Translations under genes and position numbers: made by a program
Notes under the pieces: model-generated
What the model was told of the DNA's origin: nothing
The model's database searches: none
Seen by the model: the letters and a program-made list of their open reading frames with translations, nothing else
In this document: in pieces, positions 11,088 to 23,544 of the stretch
Layout of the letters: the number at the start of each line of letters is the position of its first letter
Position numbering within the stretch: the stretch's first letter is position 1
Assembly (NCBI GenBank): GCA_949987565.1
Contig: OX465117.1
Coordinates: 5,518,621 to 5,582,620 of the forward strand
Direction: 5' to 3'
Source of the DNA: Luidia sarsii
Taxonomy: Eukaryota > Echinodermata > Asteroidea > Paxillosida > Luidiidae
DNA: 64,000 nt

Positions 11088-12702
11088 TCATACTATGTTC
11101 GATTTCAGATTTTTCAAAGCTGATGCATAGGTGTTCTCCAGGTCTGTTAGCAGGCTAAGTTTTAGCTTTGTCAAGTGAATAATGAATGAGATATTAACGA
11201 GCAAAGTGTATTTTTCTTTGCAGTTTCTCTCCGCCGACTGACTGTTGTGTACTGCTGTATGCACACACAAGCTGCCTACCTGACAGAGGTTGGTTATCTT
11301 TGCTTGATCATCAAATCATCATACTATGTTCGATTTAAGATTTTTCAAAGCTGATGCATAGGTGTTCTCCAGGTCTGTTAGCAGGCTAAGTTTTAGCTTT
11401 GTCAAGTGAATAATGAATGAGATATTAACGAGCAAAGTGTATTTTTCTTTACAGTTGCTCTCCGCCGTCTGACTGTTGTGTACTGCTGTATGCACACACA
11501 AGCTGCCTAGCTGACAGAGGTTGGTTCTCTTTGCTTGATCATCAAATCATCATACTATGTTCGATTTAAGATTTTTCAAAGCTGATGCATAGGTGTTCTC
11601 CAAGTCTGTTAGCAGGCTAAGTTTTAGCTTTGTCAAGTGAATAATGAATGAGATATTAACGAGCAAAGTGTATTTTTCTTTGCAGTTTCTCTCCGCCGAC
11701 TGACTGTTGTGTACTGCTGTATGCACACACAAGCTGCCTACCTGACAGAGGTTGGTTATCTTTGCTTGATCATCAAATCATCATACTATGTTCGATTTAA
11801 GATTTTTCAAAGCTGATGCATAGGTGTTCTCCAGGTCTGTTAGCAGGCTAAGTTTTAGCTTTGTCAAGTGAATAATGAATGAGATATTAACGAGCAAAGT
11901 GTATTTTTCTTTACAGTTGCTCTCCGCCGTCTGACTGTTGTGTACTGCTGTATGCACACACAAGCTGCCTAGCTGACAGAGGTTGGTTCTCTTTGCTTGA
12001 TCATCAAATCATCATACTATGTTCGATTTCAGATTTTTCAAAGCTGATGCATAGGTGTTCTCCAGGTCTGTTAGCAGGCTAAGTTTTAGCTTTGTCAAGT
12101 GAATAATGAATGAGATATTAACGAGCAAAGTGTATTTTTCTTTGCAGTTTCTCTCCGCCGTCTGACTGTTGTGTACTGCTGTATGCACACACAAGCTGCC
12201 TAGCTGACAGAGGTTGGTTCTCTTTGCTTGATCATCAAATCATCATACTGTGTTCGATTTCAGATTTTTCAAAGCTGATATAGGTGTTCTCCAGGTCTGT
12301 TAGCTGGCTAAGTTTTAGCTTTGTCAAGTGATTAATTAATGAGATATTAACGAGCAAAGTGTATTTTTCTTTACAGTTGCTCTCCGCCGTCTGACTGTTG
12401 TGTTCAGCTGTATGCACACACAAGCTGCCTAGCTGACAGAGGTTGGTTCTCTTTGCTTGATCATCAAATCATCATACTATGTTCGATTTCAGATTTTTCA
12501 AAGCTGATGCATAGGTGTTCTCCAGGTCTGTTAGCAGGCTAAGTTTTAGCTTTGTCAAATGAATAATGAATGAACTATTAACGAGCAAAGTGTATTTTTC
12601 TTTGCAGTTTCTTTCCGCCGACTGACTGTTGGGTACTGCTGTATGCACACACAAGCTGCCTACCTGACAGAGGTTGGTTCTCTTTGCTTGATCATCAAAT
12701 CA
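11088..12702 (+). repeat. 7-monomer block related to the following 12703-14087
   Basis: The order TCTCC/GCCGA unit, TTTAAG acag unit, CTCCAAGTC unit, acag or A6 unit, GCCGT gcag unit, 229-bp TTCAG unit and gaactat-like unit occurs here and again from 12703. The fourth unit has the A6 tract only in the second block, and the seventh unit here (12472-12702) is a hybrid. Period: 12703-11088 = 1615 bp, two shorter than seven 231-bp units because of one 229-bp unit. Confidence 0.8.
12472..12702 (+). repeat. Hybrid monomer: gaactat head, GTTGGG tail
   Basis: The head has TCAAATGAAT and AATGAACTAT (to 12578), typical of the unit that follows a 229-bp TTCAG unit. The tail has TTTCTTTCC (from 12608) and GTTGGGTAC, typical of a different unit type. 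The switch lies between about 12579 and 12612. It sits at the end of a 7-unit block, just before the block is repeated, which fits unequal exchange or conversion at the junction. Confidence 0.82.
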
Positions 12703-15471
12703 TCATACTATGTTCGATTTAAGATTTTTCAAAGCTGATGCATAGGTGTTCTCCAGGTCTGTTAGCAGGCTAAGTTTTAGCTTTGTCAAGTGAATAATGA
12801 ATGAGATATTAACGAGCAAAGTGTATTTTTCTTTGCAGTTTCTCTCCGCCGACTGACTGTTGTGTACTGCTGTATGCACACACAAGCTGCCTACCTGACA
12901 GAGGTTGGTTATCTTTGCTTGATCATCAAATCATCATACTATGTTCGATTTAAGATTTTTCAAAGCTGATGCATAGGTGTTCTCCAGGTCTGTTAGCAGG
13001 CTAAGTTTTAGCTTTGTCAAGTGAATAATGAATGAGATATTAACGAGCAAAGTGTATTTTTCTTTACAGTTGCTCTCCGCCGTCTGACTGTTGTGTACTG
13101 CTGTATGCACACACAAGCTGCCTAGCTGACAGAGGTTGGTTCTCTTTGCTTGATCATCAAATCATCATACTATGTTCGATTTAAGATTTTTCAAAGCTGA
13201 TGCATAGGTGTTCTCCAAGTCTGTTAGCAGGCTAAGTTTTAGCTTTGTCAAGTGAATAATGAATGAGATATTAACGAGCAAAGTGTATTTTTCTTTGCAG
13301 TTTCTCTCCGCCGACTGACTGTTGTGTACTGCTGTATGCACACACAAGCTGCCTACCTGACAGAGGTTGGTTATCTTTGCTTGATCATCAAATCATCATA
13401 CTATGTTCGATTTAAAAAATTTTCAAAGCTGATGCATAGGTGTTCTCCAGGTCTGTTAGCAGGCTAAGTTTTAGCTTTGTCAAGTGAATAATGAATGAGA
13501 TATTAACGAGCAAAGTGTATTTTTCTTTACAGTTGCTCTCCGCCGTCTGACTGTTGTGTACTGCTGTATGCACACACAAGCTGCCTAGCTGACAGAGGTT
13601 GGTTCTCTTTGCTTGATCATCAAATCATCATACTATGTTCGATTTCAGATTTTTCAAAGCTGATGCATAGGTGTTCTCCAGGTCTGTTAGCAGGCTAAGT
13701 TTTAGCTTTGTCAAGTGAATAATGAATGAGATATTAACGAGCAAAGTGTATTTTTCTTTGCAGTTTCTCTCCGCCGTCTGACTGTTGTGTACTGCTGTAT
13801 GCACACACAAGCTGCCTAGCTGACAGAGGTTGGTTCTCTTTGCTTGATCATCAAATCATCATACTGTGTTCGATTTCAGATTTTTCAAAGCTGATATAGG
13901 TGTTCTCCAGGTCTGTTAGCTGGCTAAGTTTTAGCTTTGTCAAGTGATTAATTAATGAGATATTAACGAGCAAAGTGTATTTTTCTTTACAGTTGCTCTC
14001 CGCCGTCTGACTGTTGTGTTCAGCTGTATGCACACACAAGCTGCCTAGCTGACAGAGGTTGGTTCTCTTTGCTTGATCATCAAATCATCATACTATGTTC
14101 GATTTCAGATTTTTCAAAGCTGATGCATAGGTGTTCTCCAGGTCTGTTAGCAGGCTAAGTTTTAGCTTTGTCAAATGAATAATGAATGAACTATTAACGA
14201 GCAAAGTGTATTTTTCTTTGCAGTTTCTCCCCGCCGACTGACTGTTGTGTACTGCTGTATGCACACACAAGCTGCCTACCTGACAGAGGTTGGTTATCTT
14301 TGCTTGATCATCAGATCATCATACTATGTTCGATTTCAGATTTTTCAAAGCTGATGCAAAGGTGTTCTCCAGGTCTGTTAGCAGGCTAAGTTTTAGCTTT
14401 GTCAAGTGAATAATGAATGAGATATTAACGAGCAAAGTGTATTTTTCTTTACGGTTGCTCTCCGCCGTCTGACTGTTGTGTACTGCTGTATGCACACACA
14501 AGCTGCCTAGCTGACAGAGGTTGGTTCTCTTTGCTTGATCATCAAATCATCATACTATGTTCGATTTCAGATTTTTCAAAGCTGATGCATAGGTGTTCTC
14601 CAGGTCTGTTAGCAGGCTAAGTTTTAGCTTTGTCAAGTGAATAATGAATGAGATATTAACGAGCAAAGTGTATTTTTCTTTGCAGTTTCTTTCCGCCGAC
14701 TGACTGTTGTGTACTGCTGTATGCACACACAAGCTGCCTAGCTGACAGAGGTTGGTTCTCTTTGCTTGATCATCAAATCATCATACTGTGTTCGATTTCA
14801 GATTTTTCAAAGCTGATATAGGTGTTCTCCAGGTCTGTTAGCTGGCTAAGTTTTAGCTTTGTCAAGTGATTAATTAATGAGATATTAACGAGCAAAGTGT
14901 ATTTTTCTTTACAGTTGCTCTCCGCCGTCTGACTGTTGTGTTCTGCTGTATGCACACACAAGCTGCCTAGCTGACAGAGGTTGGTTCTCTTTGCTTGATC
15001 ATCAAATCATCATACTATGTTCGATTTCAGATTTTTCAAAGCTGATGCATAGGTGTTCTCCAGGTCTGTTAGCAGGCTAAGTTTTAGCTTTGTCAAGTGA
15101 ATAATGAATGAACTATTAACGAGCAAAGTGTATTTTTCTTTGCAGTTTCTCCCCGCCTACTGACTGTTGTGTACTGCTGTATGCACACACAAGCTGCCTA
15201 CCTGACAGAGGTTGGTTATCTTTGCTTGATCATCAGATCATCATACTATGTTCGATTTCAGATTTTTCAAAGCTGATGCAAAGGTGTTTTCCAGGTCTGT
15301 TAGCAGGCTAAGTTTTAGCTTTGTCAAGTGAATAATGAATGAGATATTAACGAGCAAAGTGTATTTTTCTTTGCAGTTTCTTTCCGCCGACTGACTGTTG
15401 GGTACTGCTGTATGCACACACAAGCTGCCTAGCTGACAGAGGTTGGTTCTCTTTGCTTGATCATCAAATCA
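12703..15471 (+). repeat. 12-monomer block, copy 2 (partner 3701-6469)
   Basis: Same unit order as 3701-6469, including the A6-tract unit at 13396-13627 and the GCCTACTG unit at 15010-15240. It runs straight into the copy of 238-2545 that starts at 14781. The region 12703-17088 is therefore a patchwork in which two sets of long-range copies overlap. Confidence 0.86.
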
Positions 15472-17088
15472 TCATACTATGTTCGATTTCAGATTTTTCA
15501 AAGCTGATGCATAGGTGTTCTCCAGGTCTGTTAGCAGGCTAAGTTTTAGCTTTGTCAAGTGAATAATGAATGAGATATTAACGAGCAAAGTGTATTTTTC
15601 TTTACAGTTGCTCTCCGCCGTCTGACTGTTGTGTACTGCTGTATGCACACACAAGCTGCCTAGCTGACAGAGGTTGGTTCTCTTTGCTTGATCATAAAAT
15701 CATCATACTATGTTCGATTTCAGATTTTTCAAAGCTGATGCATAGGTGTTCTCCAGGTCTGTTAGCAGGCTAAGTTTTAGCTTTGTCAAGTGAATAATGA
15801 ATGAGATATTAACGAGCAAAGTGTATTTTTCTTTACAGTTTCTTTCCGCCGACTGACTGTTGGGTACTGCTGTATGCACACACAAGCTGCCTACCTGACA
15901 GAGGTTGGTTCTCTTTGCTTGATCATCAAATCATCATACTATGTTCGATTTAAGATTTTTCAAAGCTGATGCATAGGTGTTTTCCAGGTCTGTTAGCAGG
16001 CTAAGTTTTAGCTTTGTCAAGTGAATAATGAATGAGATATTAACGAGCAAAGTGTATTTTTCTTTGCAGTTTCTCTCCGCCGACTGACTGTTGTGTACTG
16101 CTGTATGCACGCACAAGCTGCCTACCTGACAGAGGTTGGTTATATTTGCTTGATCATCAAATCATCATACTATGTTCGATTTAAGATTTTTCAAAGCTGA
16201 TGCATAGGTGTTCTCCAGGTCTGTTAGTAGGCTAAGTTTTAGCTTTGTCAAGTGAATAATGAATGAGATATTAACGAGCAAAGTGTATTTTTCTTTGCAG
16301 TTTCTTTCCGCCGACTGACTGTTGGGTACTGCTGTATGCACACACAAGCTGCCTACCTGACAGAGGTTGGTTCTCTTTGCTTGATCATCAAATCATCATA
16401 CTGTGTTCGATTTCAGATTTTTCAAAGCTGATGCATAGGTGTTCTCCAGGTCTGTTAGCTGGCTAAGTTTTAGCTTTGTCAAGTGATTAATGAATGAGAT
16501 ATTAACGAGCAAAGTGTATTTTTCTTTACAGTTGCTCTCCGCCGTCTGACTGTTGTGTACTTCTGTATGCACACACAAGCTGCCTAGCTGACAGAGGTTG
16601 GTTCTCTTTGCTTGATCATCAAATCATCATACTATGTTCGATTTCAGATTTTTCAAAGCTGATGCATAGGTGTTCTCCAGGTCTGTTAGCAGGCTAAGTT
16701 TTAGCTTTGTCAAGTGAATAATGAATGAACTATTAACGAGCAAAGTGTATTTTTCTTTGCAGTTTCTCCCCGCCGACTGACTGTTGTGTACTGCTGTATG
16801 CACACACAAGCTGCCTACCTGACAGAGGTTGGTTATCTTTGCTTGATCATCAGATCATCATACTATGTTCGATTTCAGATTTTTCAAAGCTGATGCATAG
16901 GTGTTCTCCAGGTCTGTTAGCAGGCTAAGTTTTAGCTTTGTCAAGTGAATAATGAATGAGATATTAACGAGCAAAGTGTATTTTTCTTTACAGTTGCTCT
17001 CCGCCGTCTGACTGTTGTGTACTGCTGTATGCACACACAAGCTGCCTAGCTGACAGAGGTTGGTTCTCTTTGCTTGATCATAAAATCA
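14781..17088 (+). repeat. 10-monomer block, copy 2 (partner 238-2545)
   Basis: Ten units in the same order as 238-2545. It carries TTATATTTGC near 16141, also seen at about 6907, 9908 and 17990 but not at the matching place in copy 1 (about 1599, TTATCTTTGC). In that respect it is closer to the 3001-bp HOR than to copy 1, so the three blocks share a mosaic history. Confidence 0.84.
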
Positions 17089-17550
17089 TCATACTATGTT
17101 CGATTTCAGATTTTTCAAAGCTGATGCATAGGTGTTCTCCAGGTCTGTTAGCAGGCTAAGTTTTAGCTTTGTCAAGTGAATAATGAATGAGATATTAACG
17201 AGCGAAGTGTATTTTTCTTTGCAGTTTCTTTCCGCCGACTGACTGTTGGGTACTGCTGTATGCACACACAAGCTGCCTACCTGACAGAGGTTGGTTCTCT
17301 TTGCTTGATCATCAAATCATCATACTATGTTCGATTTCAGATTTTTCAAAGCTGATGCATAGGTGTTCTCCAGGTCTGTTAGCAGGCTAAGTTTTAGCTT
17401 TGTCAAGTGAATAATGAATGAGATATTAACGAGCAAAGTGTATTTTTCTTTGCAGTTTCTCTCCGCCGTCTGACTGTTGTGTACTGCTGTATGCACACAC
17501 AAGCTGCCTAGCTGACAGAGGTTGGTTCTCTTTGCTTGATCATAAAATCA
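15703..17550 (+). repeat. 8-monomer HOR, 1848 bp, copy 1
   Basis: Eight 231-bp units repeat at once from 17551. Order: ACAGTTTCTTTCC hybrid unit, CACGCACAAG unit ending TTATATTTGC, TAGTAGG unit, CTGTG/TTCTG unit, gaactat unit, acag unit ending CATAAAATC, GTTGGG unit and GCCGT gcag unit. A private AGCGAAGTG at about 17203 occurs only in this copy. Confidence 0.88.
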
Positions 17551-19398
17551 TCATACTATGTTCGATTTCAGATTTTTCAAAGCTGATGCATAGGTGTTCT
17601 CCAGGTCTGTTAGCAGGCTAAGTTTTAGCTTTGTCAAGTGAATAATGAATGAGATATTAACGAGCAAAGTGTATTTTTCTTTACAGTTTCTTTCCGCCGA
17701 CTGACTGTTGGGTACTGCTGTATGCACACACAAGCTGCCTACCTGACAGAGGTTGGTTCTCTTTGCTTGATCATCAAATCATCATACTATGTTCGATTTA
17801 AGATTTTTCAAAGCTGATGCATAGGTGTTTTCCAGGTCTGTTAGCAGGCTAAGTTTTAGCTTTGTCAAGTGAATAATGAATGAGATATTAACGAGCAAAG
17901 TGTATTTTTCTTTGCAGTTTCTCTCCGCCGACTGACTGTTGTGTACTGCTGTATGCACGCACAAGCTGCCTACCTGACAGAGGTTGGTTATATTTGCTTG
18001 ATCATCAAATCATCATACTATGTTCGATTTAAGATTTTTCAAAGCTGATGCATGGGTGTTCTCCAGGTCTGTTAGTAGGCTAAGTTTTAGCTTTGTCAAG
18101 TGAATAATGAATGAGATATTAACGAGCAAAGTGTATTTTTCTTTGCAGTTTCTTTCCGCCGACTGACTGTTGGGTACTGCTGTATGCACACACAAGCTGC
18201 CTAGCTGACAGAGGTTGGTTCTCTTTGCTTGATCATCAAATCATCATACTGTGTTCGATTTCAGATTTTTCAAAGCTGATGCATAGGTGTTCTCCAGGTC
18301 TGTTAGCTGGCTAAGTTTTAGCTTTGTCAAGTGATTAATGAATGAGATATTAACGAGCAAAGTGTATTTTTCTTTACAGTTGCTCTCCGCCGTCTGACTG
18401 TTGTGTACTTCTGTATGCACACACAAGCTGCCTAGCTGACAGAGGTTGGTTCTCTTTGCTTGATCATCAAATCATCATACTATGTTCGATTTCAGATTTT
18501 TCAAAGCTGATGCATAGGTGTTCTCCAGGTCTGTTAGCAGGCTAAGTTTTAGCTTTGTCAAGTGAATAATGAATGAACTATTAACGAGCAAAGTGTATTT
18601 TTCTTTGCAGTTTCTCCCCGCCGACTGACTGTTGTGTACTGCTGTATGCACACACAAGCTGCCTACCTGACAGAGGTTGGTTATCTTTGCTTGATCATCA
18701 GATCATCATACTATGTTCGATTTCAGATTTTTCAAAGCTGATGCATAGGTGTTCTCCAGGTCTGTTAGCAGGCTAAGTTTTAGCTTTGTCAAGTGAATAA
18801 TGAATGAGATATTAACGAGCAAAGTGTATTTTTCTTTACAGTTGCTCTCCGCCGTCTGACTGTTGTGTACTGCTGTATGCACACACAAGCTGCCTAGCTG
18901 ACAGAGGTTGGTTCTCTTTGCTTGATCATAAAATCATCATACTATGTTCGATTTCAGATTTTTCAAAGCTGATGCATAGGTGTTCTCCAGGTCTGTTAGC
19001 AGGCTAAGTTTTAGCTTTGTCAAGTGAATAATGAATGAGATATTAACGAGCAAAGTGTATTTTTCTTTGCAGTTTCTTTCCGCCGACTGACTGTTGGGTA
19101 CTGCTGTATGCACACACAAGCTGCCTACCTGACAGAGGTTGGTTCTCTTTGCTTGATCATCAAATCATCATACTATGTTCGATTTCAGATTTTTCAAAGC
19201 TGATGCATAGGTGTTCTCCAGGTCTGTTAGCAGGCTAAGTTTTAGCTTTGTCAAGTGAATAATGAATGAGATATTAACGAGCAAAGTGTATTTTTCTTTG
19301 CAGTTTCTCTCCGCCGTCTGACTGTTGTGTACTGCTGTATGCACACACAAGCTGCCTAGCTGACAGAGGTTGGTTCTCTTTGCTTGATCATCAAATCA
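17551..19398 (+). repeat. 8-monomer HOR, 1848 bp, copy 2
   Basis: All eight units of 15703-17550 are repeated in order. Small differences are GCATGGGTG at about 18050 in place of GCATAGGTG, and CCTAGCTG against CCTACCTG after the third unit. The eighth unit is duplicated once more at 19399, where the next HOR family begins. Confidence 0.88.
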
Positions 19399-21471
19399 TC
19401 ATACTATGTTCGATTTCAGATTTTTCAAAGCTGATGCATAGGTGTTCTCCAGGTCTGTTAGCAGGCTAAGTTTTAGCTTTGTCAAGTGAATAATGAATGA
19501 GATATTAACGAGCAAAGTGTATTTTTCTTTGCAGTTTCTCTCCGCCGTCTGACTGTTGTGTACTGCTGTATGCACACACAAGCTGCCTAGCTGACAGAGG
19601 TTGGTTCTCTTTGCTTGATCATCAAATCATCATACTGTGTTCGATTTCAGATTTTTCAAAGCTGATATAGGTGTTCTCCAGGTCTGTTAGCTGGCTAAGT
19701 TTTAGCTTTGTCAAGTGATTAATTAATGAGATATTAACGAGCAAAGTGTATTTTTCTTTACAGTTGCTCTCCGCCGTCTGACTGTTGTGTTCAGCTGTAT
19801 GCACACACAAGCTGCCTAGCTGACAGAGGTTGGTTCTCTTTGCTTGATCATCAAATCATCATACTATGTTCGATTTCAGATTTTTCAAAGCTGATGCATA
19901 GGTGTTCTCCAGGTCTGTTAGCAGGCTAAGTTTTAGCTTTGTCAAATGAATAATGAATGAACTATTAACGAGCAAAGTGTATTTTTCTTTGCAGTTTCTC
20001 CCCGCCGACTGACTGTTGTGTACTGCTGTATGCACACACAAGCTGCCTACCTGACAGAGGTTGGTTATCTTTGCTTGATCATCAGATCATCATACTATGT
20101 TCGATTTCAGATTTTTCAAAGCTGATGCAAAGGTGTTCTCCAGGTCTGTTAGCAGGCTAAGTTTTAGCTTTGTCAAGTGAATAATGAATGAGATATTAAC
20201 GAGCAAAGTGTATTTTTCTTTACAGTTGCTCTCCGCCGTCTGACTGTTGTGTACTGCTGTATGCACACACAAGCTGCCTAGCTGACAGAGGTTGGTTCTC
20301 TTTGCTTGATCATCAAATCATCATACTATGTTCGATTTCAGATTTTTCAAAGCTGATGAATAGGTGTTCTCCAGGTCTGTTAGCAGGCTAAGTTTTAGCT
20401 TTGTCAAGTGAATAATGAATGAGATATTAACGAGCAAAGTGTATTTTTCTTTGCAGTTTCTTTCCGCCGACTGACTGTTGTGTACTGCTGTATGCACACA
20501 CAAGCTGCCTAGCTGACAGAGGTTGGTTCTCTTTGCTTGATCATCAAATCATCATACTATGTTCGATTTAAGATTTTTCAAAGCTGATGCATAGGTGTTC
20601 TCCAGGTCTGTTAGCAGGCTAAGTTTTAGCTTTGTCAAGTGAATAATGAATGAGATATTAACGAGCAAAGTGTATTTTTCTTTGCAGTTTCTCTCCGCCG
20701 TCTGACTGTTGTGTACTGCTGTATGCACACACAAGCTGCCTAGCTGACAGAGGTTGGTTCTCTTTGCTTGATCATCAAATCATCATACTGTGTTCGATTT
20801 CAGATTTTTCAAAGCTGATATAGGTGTTCTCCAGGTCTGTTAGCTGGCTAAGTTTTAGCTTTGTCAAGTGATTAATTAATGAGATATTAACGAGCAAAGT
20901 GTATTTTTCTTTACAGTTGCTCTCCGCCGTCTGACTGTTGTGTTCTGCTGTATGCACACACAAGCTGCCTAGCTGACAGGTTGGTTCTCTTTGCTTGATC
21001 ATCAAATCATCATACTATGTTCGATTTCAGATTTTTCAAAGCTGATGCATAGGTGTTCTCCAGGTCTGTTAGCAGGCTAAGTTTTAGCTTTGTCAAGTGA
21101 ATAATGAATGAGATATTAACGAGCAAAGTGTATTTTTCTTTGCAGTTTCTCTCCGCCGACTGACTGTTGTGTACTGCTGTATGCACACACAAGCTGCCTA
21201 CCTGACAGAGGTTGGTTATCTTTGCTTGATCATCAAATCATCATACTATGTTCGATTTAAGATTTTTCAAAGCTGATGCATAGGTGTTCTCCAGGTCTGT
21301 TAGCAGGCTAAGTTTTAGCTTTGTCAAGTGAATAATGAATGAGATATTAACGAGCAAAGTGTATTTTTCTTTACAGTTGCTCTCCGCCGTCTGACTGTTG
21401 TGTACTGCTGTATGCACACACAAGCTGCCTAGCTGACAGAGGTTGGTTCTCTTTGCTTGATCATCAAATCA
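19399..21471 (+). repeat. 9-monomer HOR, 2073 bp, copy 1
   Basis: Order: GCCGT gcag unit, 229-bp TTCAG unit, gaactat unit with TCAAATGAAT, GCAAAGG acag unit, GCCGA gcag unit, GCCGT gcag unit, 227-bp unit, TCTCC/GCCGA unit, TTTAAG acag unit. The period is 2073 bp: seven units of 231, one of 229 and one of 227. GCTGATGAATAGG near 20355 is private to this copy. Confidence 0.9.
20783..21009 (+). repeat. 227-bp monomer variant, 5 copies
   Basis: A type E unit with a second 2-bp deletion (GACAGAGGTTGG becomes GACAGGTTGG). Other copies are at 22856-23082, 23776-24002, 24927-25153 and 28621-28847. On the minus strand this deletion joins an ATG in the neighbouring sequence to the usual open frame, giving an ATG-led frame of 75 codons (from the ATG at 21000-21002 here). 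It is confined to 20.8-28.9 kb, so it arose once and spread locally. Confidence 0.92.
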
Positions 21472-23544
21472 TCATACTATGTTCGATTTCAGATTTTTCA
21501 AAGCTGATGCATAGGTGTTCTCCAGGTCTGTTAGCAGGCTAAGTTTTAGCTTTGTCAAGTGAATAATGAATGAGATATTAACGAGCAAAGTGTATTTTTC
21601 TTTGCAGTTTCTCTCCGCCGTCTGACTGTTGTGTACTGCTGTATGCACACACAAGCTGCCTAGCTGACAGAGGTTGGTTCTCTTTGCTTGATCATCAAAT
21701 CATCATACTGTGTTCGATTTCAGATTTTTCAAAGCTGATATAGGTGTTCTCCAGGTCTGTTAGCTGGCTAAGTTTTAGCTTTGTCAAGTGATTAATTAAT
21801 GAGATATTAACGAGCAAAGTGTATTTTTCTTTACAGTTGCTCTCCGCCGTCTGACTGTTGTGTTCAGCTGTATGCACACACAAGCTGCCTAGCTGACAGA
21901 GGTTGGTTCTCTTTGCTTGATCATCAAATCATCATACTATGTTCGATTTCAGATTTTTCAAAGCTGATGCATAGGTGTTCTCCAGGTCTGTTAGCAGGCT
22001 AAGTTTTAGCTTTGTCAAATGAATAATGAATGAACTATTAACGAGCAAAGTGTATTTTTCTTTGCAGTTTCTCCCCGCCGACTTACTGTTGTGTACTGCT
22101 GTATGCACACACAAGCTGCCTACCTGACAGAGGTTGGTTATCTTTGCTTGATCATCAGATCATCATACTATGTTCGATTTCAGATTTTTCAAAGCTGATG
22201 CAAAGGTGTTCTCCAGGTCTGTTAGCAGGCTAAGTTTTAGCTTTGTCAAGTGAATAATGAATGAGATATTAACGAGCAAAGTGTATTTTTCTTTACAGTT
22301 GCTCTCCGCCGTCTGACTGTTGTGTACTGCTGTATGCACACACAAGCTGCCTAGCTGACAGAGGTTGGTTCTCTTTGCTTGATCATCAAATCATCATACT
22401 ATGTTCGATTTCAGATTTTTCAAAGCTGATGCATAGGTGTTCTCCAGGTCTGTTAGCAGGCTAAGTTTTAGCTTTGTCAAGTGAATAATGAATGAGATAT
22501 TAACGAGCAAAGTGTATTTTTCTTTGCAGTTTCTTTCCGCCGACTGACTGTTGTGTACTGCTGTATGCACACACAAGCTGCCTAGCTGACAGAGGTTGGT
22601 TCTCTTTGCTTGATCATCAAATCATCATACTATGTTCGATTTAAGATTTTTCAAAGCTGATGCATAGGTGTTCTCCAGGTCTGTTAGCAGGCTAAGTTTT
22701 AGCTTTGTCAAGTGAATAATGAATGAGATATTAACGAGCAAAGTGTATTTTTCTTTGCAGTTTCTCTCCGCCGTCTGACTGTTGTGTACTGCTGTATGCA
22801 CACACAAGCTGCCTAGCTGACAGAGGTTGGTTCTCTTTGCTTGATCATCAAATCATCATACTGTGTTCGATTTCAGATTTTTCAAAGCTGATATAGGTGT
22901 TCTCCAGGTCTGTTAGCTGGCTAAGTTTTAGCTTTGTCAAGTGATTAATTAATGAGATATTAACGAGCAAAGTGTATTTTTCTTTACAGTTGCTCTCCGC
23001 CGTCTGACTGTTGTGTTCTGCTGTATGCACACACAAGCTGCCTAGCTGACAGGTTGGTTCTCTTTGCTTGATCATCAAATCATCATACTATGTTCGATTT
23101 AAGATTTTTCAAAGCTGATGCATAGGTGTTCTCCAGGTCTGTTAGCAGGCTAAGTTTTAGCTTTGTCAAGTGAATAATGAATGAGATATTTACGAGCAAA
23201 GTGTATTTTTCTTTGCAGTTTCTCTCCGCCGACTGACTGTTGTGTACTGCTGTATGCACACACAAGCTGCCTACCTGACAGAGGTTGGTTATCTTTGCTT
23301 GATCATCAAATCATCATACTATGTTCGATTTAAGATTTTTCAAAGCTGATGCATAGGTGTTCTCCAGGTCTGTTAGCAGGCTAAGTTTTAGCTTTGTCAA
23401 GTGAATAATGAATGAGATATTAACGAGCAAAGTGTATTTTTCTTTACAGTTGCTCTCCGCCGTCTGACTGTTGTGTACTGCTGTATGCACACACAAGCTG
23501 CCTAGCTGACAGAGGTTGGTTCTCTTTGCTTGATCATCAAATCA
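21472..23544 (+). repeat. 9-monomer HOR, 2073 bp, copy 2
   Basis: All nine units are repeated in order, with the 229-bp unit at 21703-21931 and the 227-bp unit at 22856-23082. Private changes are GACTTACTG at about 22081 and GATATTTACG at about 23185. The identical length and indel positions make this a clear tandem HOR. Confidence 0.9.
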
